Origin: Martinezella rhizogenes
Lineage (GTDB): Bacteria > Pseudomonadota > Alphaproteobacteria > Rhizobiales > Rhizobiaceae
Assembly: GCF_000799715.1 (NCBI RefSeq)
Contig: NZ_JUHG01000018.1
Span: 1-64,000, forward strand
DNA length: 64,000 nucleotides
Direction of reading: 5' to 3'
Under the pieces are notes generated by a model. The model did no database searches. It was given only the letters and a program-made list of their open reading frames with translations, and had not been told where the DNA came from. Shown here in pieces: positions 33,026-41,287 of the stretch. Position 1 is the first letter of the stretch. Each line of letters starts with the position of its first letter. Both the position numbers and the translations under genes were made by a program.

Positions 33026-34144
33026 ATGAAGCCATTGGGCGTGGGATTGATCGGAACTGGCTATATGGGCAAATGCCATGCGCTGGCCTGGAATGCGGTC
33101 AAGACCGTGTTCGGTGACGTCGAGCGGCCGCGCCTCGTGCATCTTGCCGAGGCCAATGCCGATCTGGCGCGGTCGCGCGGCGATGAGTTCGGTTTCGAAA
33201 AGGCGACCGCCGACTGGCGCGCGCTGATCGCCGATCCCGAAGTCGATGTCGTCTCCGTCACCACCCCCAATCAATTTCATCCGGAAATGGCGATCGCGGC
33301 GCTGGAAGCCGGCAAGCACGTCTGGTGCGAAAAGCCGATGGCGCCGGGCTATGCGGATGCCGAACGCATGCTGAGCGCGGCCAAGGCCTCGGGCAAGGTT
33401 GCCATCCTCGGCTACAACTATATCCAGAATCCGGTGATGCGGCATATCAAGCAGCTGATCGGCGAGGGCGCTATCGGCGAGGTCAATCATATCCGCGTCG
33501 AGATGGACGAGGATTTCATGGCCGATCCGGAAGGCCTGTTCTACTGGAAGAGCGAACTCACCTCCGGTTACGGCGCGCTCGACGATTTCGCGGTGCATCC
33601 GCTGTCGCTGCTCTGGTTCCTGTTCGGCCATGTCGAGGCCGTTATCACCGACATGGCAAAGCCCTACGCCGAACGGCCCCTGAAGGAAGGTGGCCGGCGC
33701 ACTGTGGAGAATCACGATCTCGCCAATGTGCTGATGCGGCTCGGCGGCGGTATTTCCGCCGTGCTGATGGCGAATCGCTCCGCCTGGGGCCGCAAGGGCC
33801 GCATCGCGCTGCAGATCTTCGGCTCGAAGGGCTCGATCACCTACGATCAAGAGCGCATGAACGAATTCGAGCTCTATCAGGCTGATGGCAGGGGCTCTGA
33901 ACAGGGGTTCCGCAAAGTCCTCGCGGCTCCCGCCCACAAGCCCTATGACCGGTTCATCCCTGCGCCCGGCCACGGCCTCGGTTTCAACGACCTGAAGATC
34001 ATCGAGTGCCATGAACTGATCCGCGCCATTTCCGGCGATACGGCGTCGGTCATCAGCTTCGCGGACGGCCTGCGCATCGAAAAGTCGGTGCATGCCATGG
34101 CGCGTTCCTTCCATGAGCGCCGGTGGGTTGACGTAACAGCTTAA
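33026..34144 (+). CDS. Gfo/Idh/MocA-family oxidoreductase (inositol-type dehydrogenase)
   Basis: A 372-residue NAD(P)-dependent dehydrogenase. N-terminal nucleotide motif GLIGTGYMGKCHA; the family EKP element in WCEKPMAPG (about residue 105); a C-terminal substrate domain with YWKSELTSGYGALDDFAVHPLSLLW carrying the Asp-x3-His catalytic pair. GGAGGAAA before the ATG at 33026 fixes the start. Divergent from iolR, so an inositol-isomer or methyl-inositol dehydrogenase is likely; it does not look like the main IdhA by position alone. Substrate not provable. Confidence 0.85.
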   Translation: MKPLGVGLIGTGYMGKCHALAWNAVKTVFGDVERPRLVHLAEANADLARSRGDEFGFEKATADWRALIADPEVDVVSVTTPNQFHPEMAIAALEAGKHVWCEKPMAPGYADAERMLSAAKASGKVAILGYNYIQNPVMRHIKQLIGEGAIGEVNHIRVEMDEDFMADPEGLFYWKSELTSGYGALDDFAVHPLSLLWFLFGHVEAVITDMAKPYAERPLKEGGRRTVENHDLANVLMRLGGGISAVLMANRSAWGRKGRIALQIFGSKGSITYDQERMNEFELYQADGRGSEQGFRKVLAAPAHKPYDRFIPAPGHGLGFNDLKIIECHELIRAISGDTASVISFADGLRIEKSVHAMARSFHERRWVDVTA

Positions 34145-34205
34145 GGGTCTGCCCTAATTTCTGCCCGATCCGAGATGCAAGGTCAGCTGCAATTGACGCT
34201 TGCAA

Positions 34206-34220
34206 GGGTAAGCGTTACCC
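34206..34220. promoter_or_regulatory. Palindromic operator candidate before the ferredoxin reductase gene
   Basis: GGGTAA-GCG-TTACCC, a perfect 15-bp odd palindrome 70 bp upstream of the GTG start. The GTAA-x-CG-TTAC core is reminiscent of LacI-family sites. No LacI gene is in the window. Confidence 0.4.
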
Positions 34221-34289
34221 CTGAAATCCATAGGCGCGACGTCCTATATCAGGACGGCGAGCCGCTATAACTATAATGGAGTAAGGATC

Positions 34290-35507
34290 GTGACGGGCAG
34301 ATTGGTCATTGTCGGGGCCGGGCAGGCCGGGTTCGCGCTTGCCGCCAAATTGCGGGCACTCGGAGATCTGAGGCCGATCACCATCGTCGGCGCGGAAGAA
34401 AGCCTTCCCTATCAGCGCCCACCGCTGACCAAGAAGTACCTTCTCGGCGAAATGGCCTTCGACCGGCTGCTGTTCAGGCCGGAGCACTGGTATGCCGACA
34501 ACAATGTCGAGATCCGCCTGTCCACCTGGGTCGAGCAGATCAAGCGCGCCGCAAAGCAGGTTATCATGCAGGACGGCTCCGCGCTCGACTACGAGACGCT
34601 GGCGCTGACGACCGGTGCCACGCCGCGCCGGCTGCCGTCCGCTGTCGGCGGCGCCCTCGAGGGCGTTTATGTCGCCCGCGACAAGCGAGATGCCGATCAG
34701 CTCGCAGCCGAGATGCGCGCCGGCCGCCGTGTTCTTATCATCGGCGGCGGTTATATCGGCCTTGAAGCGGCGGCTGTCGCCCGCCATCGCGGTCTTGAAG
34801 TCACCCTCATCGAAATGGCTGACCGAATCTTGCAGCGTGTCGCTGCCAAGGAGACGGCCGACATCATGCGGGTGATCCACCGGGAACATGACGTCGTCAT
34901 TCGGGAGAAGACCGGTCTCAAGCAGCTGATCGGCAAGAATGGTCACGTCGTTGCCGCCGAGCTGTCCGACGGCTCCACCATCGATGTCGATTTCGTCATC
35001 GTTGGCATCGGCGTCGCCCCGAACGACCGGCTCGCCAAGGAAGCGGGCGTGGAGGTCGGCAACGGTATCATCGTTGATTCGCTTACCCGCACCTCCGATC
35101 CCTCGATCTTCGCCGCGGGCGATTGCGCCGAACTCCCTTGGAACGGCGGCCGCATCCGCCTCGAATCGGTCCAGAACGCCGTCGATCAGGCCGAAGCCGC
35201 AGCCGCGATCATCGCCGGTGGAAACGCCGCCTACGATCCGAAACCCTGGTTCTGGTCGGATCAATATGACGTTAAGCTCCAGATCGCCGGCTTCAACCTC
35301 GGTTACGACGAGACTCTTCTGCGCCCCGGCACCCGCGAAGGATCGGCTTCGGTCTGGTATTTCAGGCAAGGCCATTTCATCGCCGTCGACGCCATCAACG
35401 ACGCAAGGGCCTATGTGACCGGCAAGAAGCTGCTGGAAACCGGCATCAACCCGGCAAAGTCCGCTCTCGCCGATCCGTCAACAGATCTCAAGCAGCTCCT
35501 GGCCTGA
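34290..35507 (+). CDS. NAD(P)/FAD-dependent ferredoxin (rhodocoxin/putidaredoxin-type) reductase
   Basis: A 405-residue flavoprotein that moves electrons from NADH to a small iron-sulphur protein, often serving a P450 or a dioxygenase. FAD motif GAGQAGFALAAKLR at the N-terminus; YQRPPLTKKYL, typical of this subfamily; NAD motif IGGGYIGLEAAAVA (about residue 153); FAD-site IFAAGDCAELP. The start is GTG at 34290 with GGAG 12 bp upstream. No partner ferredoxin or oxygenase gene is adjacent, so the physiological partner is unknown. Confidence 0.9.
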   Translation: MTGRLVIVGAGQAGFALAAKLRALGDLRPITIVGAEESLPYQRPPLTKKYLLGEMAFDRLLFRPEHWYADNNVEIRLSTWVEQIKRAAKQVIMQDGSALDYETLALTTGATPRRLPSAVGGALEGVYVARDKRDADQLAAEMRAGRRVLIIGGGYIGLEAAAVARHRGLEVTLIEMADRILQRVAAKETADIMRVIHREHDVVIREKTGLKQLIGKNGHVVAAELSDGSTIDVDFVIVGIGVAPNDRLAKEAGVEVGNGIIVDSLTRTSDPSIFAAGDCAELPWNGGRIRLESVQNAVDQAEAAAAIIAGGNAAYDPKPWFWSDQYDVKLQIAGFNLGYDETLLRPGTREGSASVWYFRQGHFIAVDAINDARAYVTGKKLLETGINPAKSALADPSTDLKQLLA

Positions 35508-35635
35508 CAGAGGTCGCAAGCCGACTATCGGGTTCCTCCCCGCAGGACGCACATATTGCCGAATGCAGGGAGAACACGCGTACAGGCGAAAAAGGGCTTG
35601 CGTCGATAAATGAATGGCCCTATCAGGGCCGCACC

Positions 35636-35725
35636 GGAGAGGTGGCCGAGTGGTCGAAGGCGCTCCCCTGCTAAGGGAGTATACCAGTGATGGTATCGTG
35701 GGTTCGAATCCCATCTTCTCCGCCA
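35636..35725 (+). tRNA. tRNA-Ser(GCU)
   Basis: A 90-base gene with an encoded CCA end (35723-35725). The acceptor stem GGAGAGG pairs with CTTCTCC. The anticodon arm is CTCCC-CTGCTAA-GGGAG with anticodon GCT at 35670-35672. A long class II variable arm TACCA-GTGA-TGGTA and the T-arm GTGGG-TTCGAAT-CCCAT identify serine. It reads AGC/AGU codons. Confidence 0.98.
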
Positions 35726-35752
35726 TTTTCCTAAAAATGCGACAAGCCGGTA

Positions 35753-35775
35753 CCGCTGAATTCTTCCTTCAGCGG
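35753..35775. other. Hairpin downstream of tRNA-Ser
   Basis: CCGCTGAA (35753-35760) pairs with TTCAGCGG (35768-35775). It lies 27 bp after the tRNA and 41 bp past the end of the convergent MocR gene. No U-run follows on either strand, so its role as a terminator is uncertain. Confidence 0.4.
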
Positions 35776-35816
35776 TCGCAAGGTACGCTCTAGGCGTCAG
35801 TCGCGACAGGGATCTT

Positions 35817-37280
35817 TCACAACAGCACCGTCGCCAGCGCATCCACTCCACGTTCGATCTGATGCTCGTCAAGGCTCGCATAGCCGATGATGAAGCCGGC
35901 GCGATCGGGCCGGTAGGGTGCATCAGCGGCCGCATAAGTCGGCGTCACGGGATAAAGGCCGATTCCCGCTTGCCGGGCGCGTTCGATCAGCTGGCTTTCC
36001 TCGCTTGCGGATTTGGCGTTGCACCAGACGATGACATGCAGGCCGGCATCGGCGCCGACTATCGTGAGGCGGTCGCCGAGTTTGGCGCGCAACGCGGCAA
36101 GCAAGGTTGCCCGCCTGGCGGCGTTGCGTCGCCGCGTCCGGCGGATGTGTCGTTCATAGGCGCCGGTCGCAATCAGCGTTGCGGCCGCTTCCTGTTCGAG
36201 CTGCGGCGAATGACGATCGGTGAGCCGCTTGGCGGCCGCGAATGCATCGCTCAACTCCTGCGGCACGACCATGTAGCCGATGCGAAGCGTCGGCGACAGC
36301 GTCTTGGAGAGAGTGCCCAGGTAGATGACATTGTCCGCCCCGCCCAGCGTCTGAAGCGGTGGGATCGGCGCAATATCGTAACGGTATTCGCCGTCGTAAT
36401 CGTCCTCCATCACATAGGCACCGCATTGTCGCGACCAGGCGAGCAGTTCGTTGCGGCGTCCGATCGGCATGACTCCGCCGAGCGGGAATTGATGCGAAGG
36501 TGTTACAAAGGCCAGCCGCGCGTCGATGGCGGGTAGCAAGGAGGTCTTCAGCCCTTCATGATCCGCCGGGACCGGCACGACGGTCGCGCCGACAGCCGTG
36601 AAAACGTTTCGTGCCATCGCATAGCAGGGGTCTTCGATCACCACGGTATCGCCGGGATCGACGAGCAGGCGGGTGCAGAGGTCGAGCCCTTGCTGCGATC
36701 CGTTGACGATAATGAGCTGGCCCAGCTCGCAGCGAATGCCGCGTGCCCGCCAGAGATAGGCTTGCAGTGCCGCGCGGAGCGCAAGGCTGCCGCGAGGGTC
36801 GTCATAGGCCAAGCGGTCCCGCCGTCGTTTGAGGGTGTCGTCGACCGCCCGTTTCCACAGAAGCGTCGGAAAGTCCGATGCGGCCAGGTCTCCATAGCGA
36901 AAATCGGCGATCAGCTTTGATGGATTGTGCGGCGGCGGATGTGGGAGCGCCTGCAACCGTTCGCCATAGGCGGAGAGATGGCGTCTGGTCGTTGCCGTTG
37001 AAGCGGCTCGCTCCGGAGGAGATTCGACCGGGCGCAGCATGGCGACGCGGGTACGCGCGCCTTGTCTGCTCTCTATGAAGCCTTCCGACAGCAATTGTTC
37101 ATAGGCGATCGTGACCGTCGAGCGCGCCACGCCAAGCTCGGTTGCGAGCGAGCGGGTCGAGGGCATGGGCGAGCCGGAGGCATAGATACCGTTTGCGATC
37201 TGCGCCTTCAGCTCCTCATAGATGCGGCGCGCGCCGAGCCTGGGCGCTTGGCCGGCTCCATCCTCTGGCTGGTCTTCCAT
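35817..37280 (-). CDS. MocR/PdxR-family regulator (GntR DNA-binding domain fused to aminotransferase-like domain)
   Basis: A 487-residue fusion. GntR winged helix at about residues 18-85 (LKAQIANGIYASGSPMPSTR; ELGVARSTVTIAYEQL), then a fold-type I aminotransferase domain. PLP residues are retained: VMEDDYDGEYRYD and the lysine in YLGTLSKTLSPTLRIGYMV, so PLP can bind as an effector. Divergent (72 bp) from a PaiB-type gene, its probable target. No pdx genes are adjacent, so a pyridoxine role is not supported here. Confidence 0.9.
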   Translation of the reverse strand: MEDQPEDGAGQAPRLGARRIYEELKAQIANGIYASGSPMPSTRSLATELGVARSTVTIAYEQLLSEGFIESRQGARTRVAMLRPVESPPERAASTATTRRHLSAYGERLQALPHPPPHNPSKLIADFRYGDLAASDFPTLLWKRAVDDTLKRRRDRLAYDDPRGSLALRAALQAYLWRARGIRCELGQLIIVNGSQQGLDLCTRLLVDPGDTVVIEDPCYAMARNVFTAVGATVVPVPADHEGLKTSLLPAIDARLAFVTPSHQFPLGGVMPIGRRNELLAWSRQCGAYVMEDDYDGEYRYDIAPIPPLQTLGGADNVIYLGTLSKTLSPTLRIGYMVVPQELSDAFAAAKRLTDRHSPQLEQEAAATLIATGAYERHIRRTRRRNAARRATLLAALRAKLGDRLTIVGADAGLHVIVWCNAKSASEESQLIERARQAGIGLYPVTPTYAAADAPYRPDRAGFIIGYASLDEHQIERGVDALATVLL

Positions 37281-37291
37281 TTATTCTCCAA

Positions 37292-37315
37292 ACTGGCCGT
37301 TTATAACATGCCAGT
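37292..37315. promoter_or_regulatory. Inverted repeat between mocR-type gene and paiB-type gene
   Basis: ACTGGC (37292-37297), 12 bp, GCCAGT (37310-37315): perfect arms in the 72-bp divergent gap. A -10-like TATAAC lies in the spacer, so a bound protein would block that promoter. Confidence 0.45.
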
Positions 37316-37352
37316 GTGCAGCTATTGCTCCGGAAAACCAAGGATGATTTCC

Positions 37353-37985
37353 ATGTATGTTCCGCCAGCCTTTCGGGAGGACGATCCCACCGAACTTCAC
37401 GCCATGATGCGCGAAGCGCGCCTCTGCAATTTCATCACTGCAACCGCGGACGGATTGTTCTCGACGCCGTTGCCGCTGTTTCTTGAGCCGGGCGAGGGCG
37501 AGCATGGCACGCTCTACGGTCATCTTGCCCGGGCCAATCCGCAATGGAAGACGCCGGCGCTCGGCGAGGCCCTCGCCATCTTCATGGGCCCGGACGCCTA
37601 TATCAGCCCGTCCTGGTATGCGACCAAGCGGGAGCACGGCAAGGTCGTGCCGACCTGGAACTATGCCGCCGTGCATGCCTATGGGCCGGTGGAGTTCTTC
37701 GAGGATGCGGATAGATTGCTTGAAGTCGTGTCGCGCCTGACCAATCTTTACGAACGGCCGCGCGCCGAGCCATGGGCCGTGACGGATGCGCCCGAGCCCT
37801 TCATCAAGGCCCAGCTCAGGGGCATTGTCGGGCTGCGCATGCCCATCGGCCGGATCGAAGGCAAACGTAAGATGAGCCAGAATCGCAGCGCGGCGGACCG
37901 GGCGGGTGTCGCCGAGGGGCTCGGCGAGAGTGATCGGCCGACGGACCGGATCGTTGCTGGCCTTATTCCCGTGGATGATGATTGA
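37353..37985 (+). CDS. FMN-binding negative transcriptional regulator, PaiB family
   Basis: A 210-residue flavin-binding split-barrel protein. It starts MYVPPAFREDD and contains GHLARANPQWK, FMGPDAYISPSWYATK and VPTWNYAAVHAYGPVEF, all typical of PaiB. It was named for repression of sporulation genes in Bacillus; the fold suggests an FMN-linked activity and the true role in proteobacteria is unclear. The ATG at 37353 has AAGGA 8 bp before it. Divergent from the MocR-type regulator. Confidence 0.88.
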   Translation: MYVPPAFREDDPTELHAMMREARLCNFITATADGLFSTPLPLFLEPGEGEHGTLYGHLARANPQWKTPALGEALAIFMGPDAYISPSWYATKREHGKVVPTWNYAAVHAYGPVEFFEDADRLLEVVSRLTNLYERPRAEPWAVTDAPEPFIKAQLRGIVGLRMPIGRIEGKRKMSQNRSAADRAGVAEGLGESDRPTDRIVAGLIPVDDD

Positions 37986-38026
37986 GATTGTTGCTGCCGC
38001 CAGTGGTCTCTCAGGGGCCAGTGGTG

Positions 38027-39301
38027 TCAGCCCACGCGCGGCCGATCGTACAATCGGGCAATCCCCATAAATGCCAGCAAGGCTCCGCTTCCAAGAATGG
38101 CGGTGAACGTCAATGCCCAGCTCACGCCGATATTCTCCATCAGCAGGGCGAAGGCGAAGGGCGCGGTCGAGGAGACGATCAGGCGCACCGACATGAGCTG
38201 ACCCTGGCGGGCGCCGTATCCCTCACTGCCGAAGAGAGCCAGGGGTAATACGCCGCTGACAATGCTGTAAAGCCCGTTACCCATGCCGAACAGTACGGCG
38301 AACGCCAATGCTCCGGGGACGGAGGGAGCGGTCAGAAGCAGCAACGCAGCGGATGCCGGCAGCAGTGCGCCGGAGATCATCGCAAGCCTGAGTTGGGGCA
38401 GGTTCTTGCCGAACATCATGTTGATGAAGCGGCTTGTAACCTGCGCGGGGCCGAAGAGCGTGCCGACCATGACGCCTACGACGCCAAGCCCCAGCGCCGC
38501 GAGAAGCGGCAGCATATGCACGAGAATGGCCGAGCTGACGAAGCTCTGGAGCGCAAAGCCGATCGCCAGGAGAATGAAGCCTCTCCGTCGCGCGGCGAGC
38601 GGAAGGCTGCCATCGACGGCTGCTGTTGGCGCCGTGGTGTCGGCGTCGCCCATTCCGTCAGGAGGCCGGGTCCGCCGCGACAACCAGGCGTGGATCGGCA
38701 GGCAGATGAAAAGGTTCATCGCCGCGAAGACGGCATACACTTGCTGCCACGACAATACATTGTGAAGGGCCGTGGTGATCGGCCAGAAGATCGTGGAGGC
38801 AAAACCGGCGATCAGCGTCAGGTGGACGATGCTGCGCTGCGCGGTGCGAGGCTGTTGCTGCACGAGAAGAGCGAAGGCGGCACCGTATTGCACCAGCGTC
38901 GAGGCGATCTCGATGGCGATCAGCGCCGGCACGAAGGCGATGCCGACCGGCGCCAGGGCACAGGCGATCAAAGCGACTGCCGCCGCCAGCGACCCTATCG
39001 TCATGATGCGCGCGGCGCCATATCGGTCGATCCAGCGGCCCGCCCATGGCGCGGCCAGGCCGCCGATCAGCAGCGCGCCGGACAGCGCGCCGAAGATCCA
39101 TTCCGTCGGCCATCCAAAGTCTCGCGCCATGGCGGGCGCGAGAATGCTGAAGCTGTAATAGAGCGTGCCGTAGCCGATGATCTGCGTCAGGCCGAGCGCG
39201 GAAATAACGAGCCAGGGTCTTGCGCGCGGCGAACGTGTTGAGGGCTTCGCGGGCGGTCCGTCGAGGCAATCGGTGGAGGCATCCGCGAGATCGCCGGACA
39301 T
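38027..39301 (-). CDS. MFS transporter linked to the ars operon
   Basis: A 424-residue twelve-segment major facilitator protein (LGLTQIIGYGTLYYSFSILAP in the first helix; motif A variant GRWIDRYGAARIM). Its ATG overlaps the acr3 stop by one base (TGATG at 39299-39303), so it is almost certainly translated with the arsenic genes. MFS proteins in ars operons can export arsenicals or related compounds (ArsK, ArsJ types); which applies here is unknown. No gapdh gene accompanies it, which speaks against ArsJ. The frame extends into acr3, but the protein starts at 39301. Confidence 0.85.
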   Translation of the reverse strand: MSGDLADASTDCLDGPPAKPSTRSPRARPWLVISALGLTQIIGYGTLYYSFSILAPAMARDFGWPTEWIFGALSGALLIGGLAAPWAGRWIDRYGAARIMTIGSLAAAVALIACALAPVGIAFVPALIAIEIASTLVQYGAAFALLVQQQPRTAQRSIVHLTLIAGFASTIFWPITTALHNVLSWQQVYAVFAAMNLFICLPIHAWLSRRTRPPDGMGDADTTAPTAAVDGSLPLAARRRGFILLAIGFALQSFVSSAILVHMLPLLAALGLGVVGVMVGTLFGPAQVTSRFINMMFGKNLPQLRLAMISGALLPASAALLLLTAPSVPGALAFAVLFGMGNGLYSIVSGVLPLALFGSEGYGARQGQLMSVRLIVSSTAPFAFALLMENIGVSWALTFTAILGSGALLAFMGIARLYDRPRVG

Positions 39302-40356
39302 CAGTGGTGGGCCTCGGCGACTGCCGCGACCCTGTCGCCACGCTCGTACCAGCCCTTGGATCGGTTCACCACCCAGACGACGGTAAGCATGACCGGCACT
39401 TCGATCAGTACGCCGACGACGGTGGCGAGTGCAGCGCCGGAATGGAATCCGAACAGGCTGATCGCGGCGGCGACGGCGAGTTCGAAGAAGTTCGACGCTC
39501 CGATCAGCGTGGAAGGACCTGCGACGCAATGCTGCTCGCCGGCAATGCGGTTCAGCAGATAGGCAAGCCCGGCATTGAAATAGACCTGGATCAGGATCGG
39601 CACCGCAAGGAGCGCGATGACCAGGGGTTGTGCAACAATCTCTCCGCCCTGGAAGCCGAACAGCAGCACCAGTGTCGCCAGCAGCGCCACGAGTGAGACC
39701 GGGCCGAGCCTGGCCAGTAGCCGATCGAGAGCTCCTTGCCCGCCGGAGGCGAGCAATCGGCGGCGCAGGAGCTGTGCGATGATCACTGGAATGACGATGT
39801 AGAGCACGACCGACAGGACAAGCGTGCCCCATGGCACGGTGATGGCGGAAAGGCCGAGCAGCAGGCCGACGAGCGGCGCGAAGGCGACGACCATGATGGC
39901 GTCGTTGAGCGCTACCTGGCTTAGTGTGAAGTGCGGTTCGCCTTTGGTCAGGTTCGACCAGACGAACACCATGGCGGTGCAAGGCGCGGCGGCAAGGATG
40001 ATCAGGCCGGCAATATAGCTGTCGATCTGGCCAGCCGGCAGATAGGGCCGGAACAGCCAGCCGATGAACAGCCAGCCGAGCAGTGCCATCGAAAAGGGTT
40101 TCACCGCCCAGTTGATGAACAGCGTCACGCCGATGCCGCGCCAATGACGGCCGACTTCGCCAAGGGCGGTGAAGTCGATCTTCAGCAGCATCGGAATGAC
40201 CATCAGCCAGATCAATACGGCAACGGGCAGGTTGACCCGGGCAATCTCGGCCGCGCCGACGGCCTGGAATGCATCGGGCATGACGTGCCCGAGCGCGATG
40301 CCGACGACGATGCAGAGGGCGACCCAGAGAGTAAGATAGCGTTCAAAAATCGACAC
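39301..40356 (-). CDS. acr3: ACR3-family arsenite efflux permease
   Basis: A 351-residue inner-membrane exporter with ten hydrophobic segments that expels arsenite. The conserved transport cysteine is visible in AAPCTAMVFVWSNLTKGEP (about residue 125). SIFERYLTLWVALCIVVGIALG at the N-terminus and EVPVMLTVVWVVNRSKGWYE at the C-terminus are typical of ACR3 (often named arsB in annotations). It follows arsC by 9 bp and overlaps the MFS gene by one base. Confidence 0.95.
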   Translation of the reverse strand: MSIFERYLTLWVALCIVVGIALGHVMPDAFQAVGAAEIARVNLPVAVLIWLMVIPMLLKIDFTALGEVGRHWRGIGVTLFINWAVKPFSMALLGWLFIGWLFRPYLPAGQIDSYIAGLIILAAAPCTAMVFVWSNLTKGEPHFTLSQVALNDAIMVVAFAPLVGLLLGLSAITVPWGTLVLSVVLYIVIPVIIAQLLRRRLLASGGQGALDRLLARLGPVSLVALLATLVLLFGFQGGEIVAQPLVIALLAVPILIQVYFNAGLAYLLNRIAGEQHCVAGPSTLIGASNFFELAVAAAISLFGFHSGAALATVVGVLIEVPVMLTVVWVVNRSKGWYERGDRVAAVAEAHH

Positions 40357-40365
40357 GATGTCTCC

Positions 40366-40791
40366 TCACGCCGTCGCGACACGGCGGCCGTGCTCATCGA
40401 CGATCCGCTCGCCGTCTTCCTTGAAGAATTCGCCGAGTTGAGGCGGCAGCAGATCGAGAACCTCTTCGGATGGCCGGCAGAGCTTCACACCTTTCGGACT
40501 GATGACGATCGGCCGGTTGATCAGGATAGGATGCTGCATCATCGCGTCGAGAAGCTGGTCATCCGTCAGGTTCGGATCGCCAAGGCCGAGTTCCGCATAG
40601 GGTGTGCCCTTCTCCCGCAGCAGGTCGCGAACGGCTATTCCCATCCGCGCGATGAGCTGTATCAGCATCGCGCGCGATGGCGGCGTCTTCAGGTATTCGA
40701 TGACATGCGGCTCGATGCCGGCATTGCGGATCAGCGCCACCGTGTTGCGCGAGGTGCCGCAGTCGGGGTTGTGGTAAATGATGACATCCAT
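40366..40791 (-). CDS. arsC: Arsenate reductase, glutaredoxin-linked type
   Basis: A 141-residue enzyme reducing arsenate to arsenite with glutathione/glutaredoxin. The active site HNPDCGTSRNT (Cys11) and the arginines that bind the oxyanion (PSRAML near residue 60; INRPIVISPKG near 95; CRPSEE near 107) match the E. coli plasmid ArsC pattern. The arsenite product is then exported by the adjacent ACR3. 87 bp separate it from arsR. Confidence 0.95.
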   Translation of the reverse strand: MDVIIYHNPDCGTSRNTVALIRNAGIEPHVIEYLKTPPSRAMLIQLIARMGIAVRDLLREKGTPYAELGLGDPNLTDDQLLDAMMQHPILINRPIVISPKGVKLCRPSEEVLDLLPPQLGEFFKEDGERIVDEHGRRVATA

Positions 40792-40878
40792 GATCTATCT
40801 CACTTTGCTTTGTTCCGGGGCGAGGTTGAGCCTTCGGATCGGGCGATTTCGTTGAAGATGCAATCTGATTGACCGGCA

Positions 40879-41241
40879 TCACGCATGGGCGGCGTCCTTC
40901 TCGGGCTCGCAGCAGGAGGATAGCGCCGCAACAGCCGGACTGCACACATCGGGATGGCCCTGGCAGCAGTCGCGCATGAGGAATTCGATGACGCCGGAGA
41001 GCGCTGGATAGACGGCGGTGTAAACGATCGAGCGGCCCTCGCGCCGGGACTCGACCAATCCGGCGTGTTCGAGATGGCTCAGATGGAAGGATATGCGCGA
41101 GGAGGAGGCGCCATCCATGGCTTCGCCGATCAAACCGGCTGGCAATCCTTCGGGTCCGGCCGTCACCAGCAGGCGGACGATTCGCAGCCGGGTCTCCTGC
41201 GAAAGTGCCGCGAAAGCGTCGAGGGCTTGCTTTTCGTTCAT
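40879..41241 (-). CDS. arsR: ArsR-family arsenic-responsive repressor
   Basis: A 120-residue winged-helix repressor (LSQETRLRIVRLLV; SRISFHLSHLEHAGLVESRREGR). It lacks the E. coli-type CxC in the DNA-binding helix. Instead, cysteines cluster at the C-terminus (a CC pair, then C seven residues later, and another CC pair), like the As(III) site described for Acidithiobacillus ArsR. GAGG favours the ATG at 41241 over 41244. A perfect palindrome lies directly upstream. Confidence 0.93.
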   Translation of the reverse strand: MNEKQALDAFAALSQETRLRIVRLLVTAGPEGLPAGLIGEAMDGASSSRISFHLSHLEHAGLVESRREGRSIVYTAVYPALSGVIEFLMRDCCQGHPDVCSPAVAALSSCCEPEKDAAHA

Positions 41242-41252
41242 CATCGCCTCAA

Positions 41253-41274
41253 TATCTCAAGAGTAATTGAGATA
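41253..41274. promoter_or_regulatory. ArsR operator between arsR and the DUF6428 gene
   Basis: TATCTCAA (41253-41260), GAGTAA, TTGAGATA (41267-41274): perfect 8-bp arms with a 6-bp spacer. It fills most of the 46-bp gap between the two divergent starts, so ArsR dimer binding would shut both. Confidence 0.75.
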
Positions 41275-41287
41275 AAGGTATATCAAG

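Noticed and set aside
35636..35775. Integration site for a mobile element at tRNA-Ser
   Set aside because: No integrase, no direct repeat of the tRNA 3' end and no compositional break follow; both sides are ordinary chromosomal genes.
39302..40144. N-terminal extension of the ars MFS frame through acr3
   Set aside because: The extension is an out-of-frame reading of acr3; the MFS membrane pattern begins right after the ATG at 39301.
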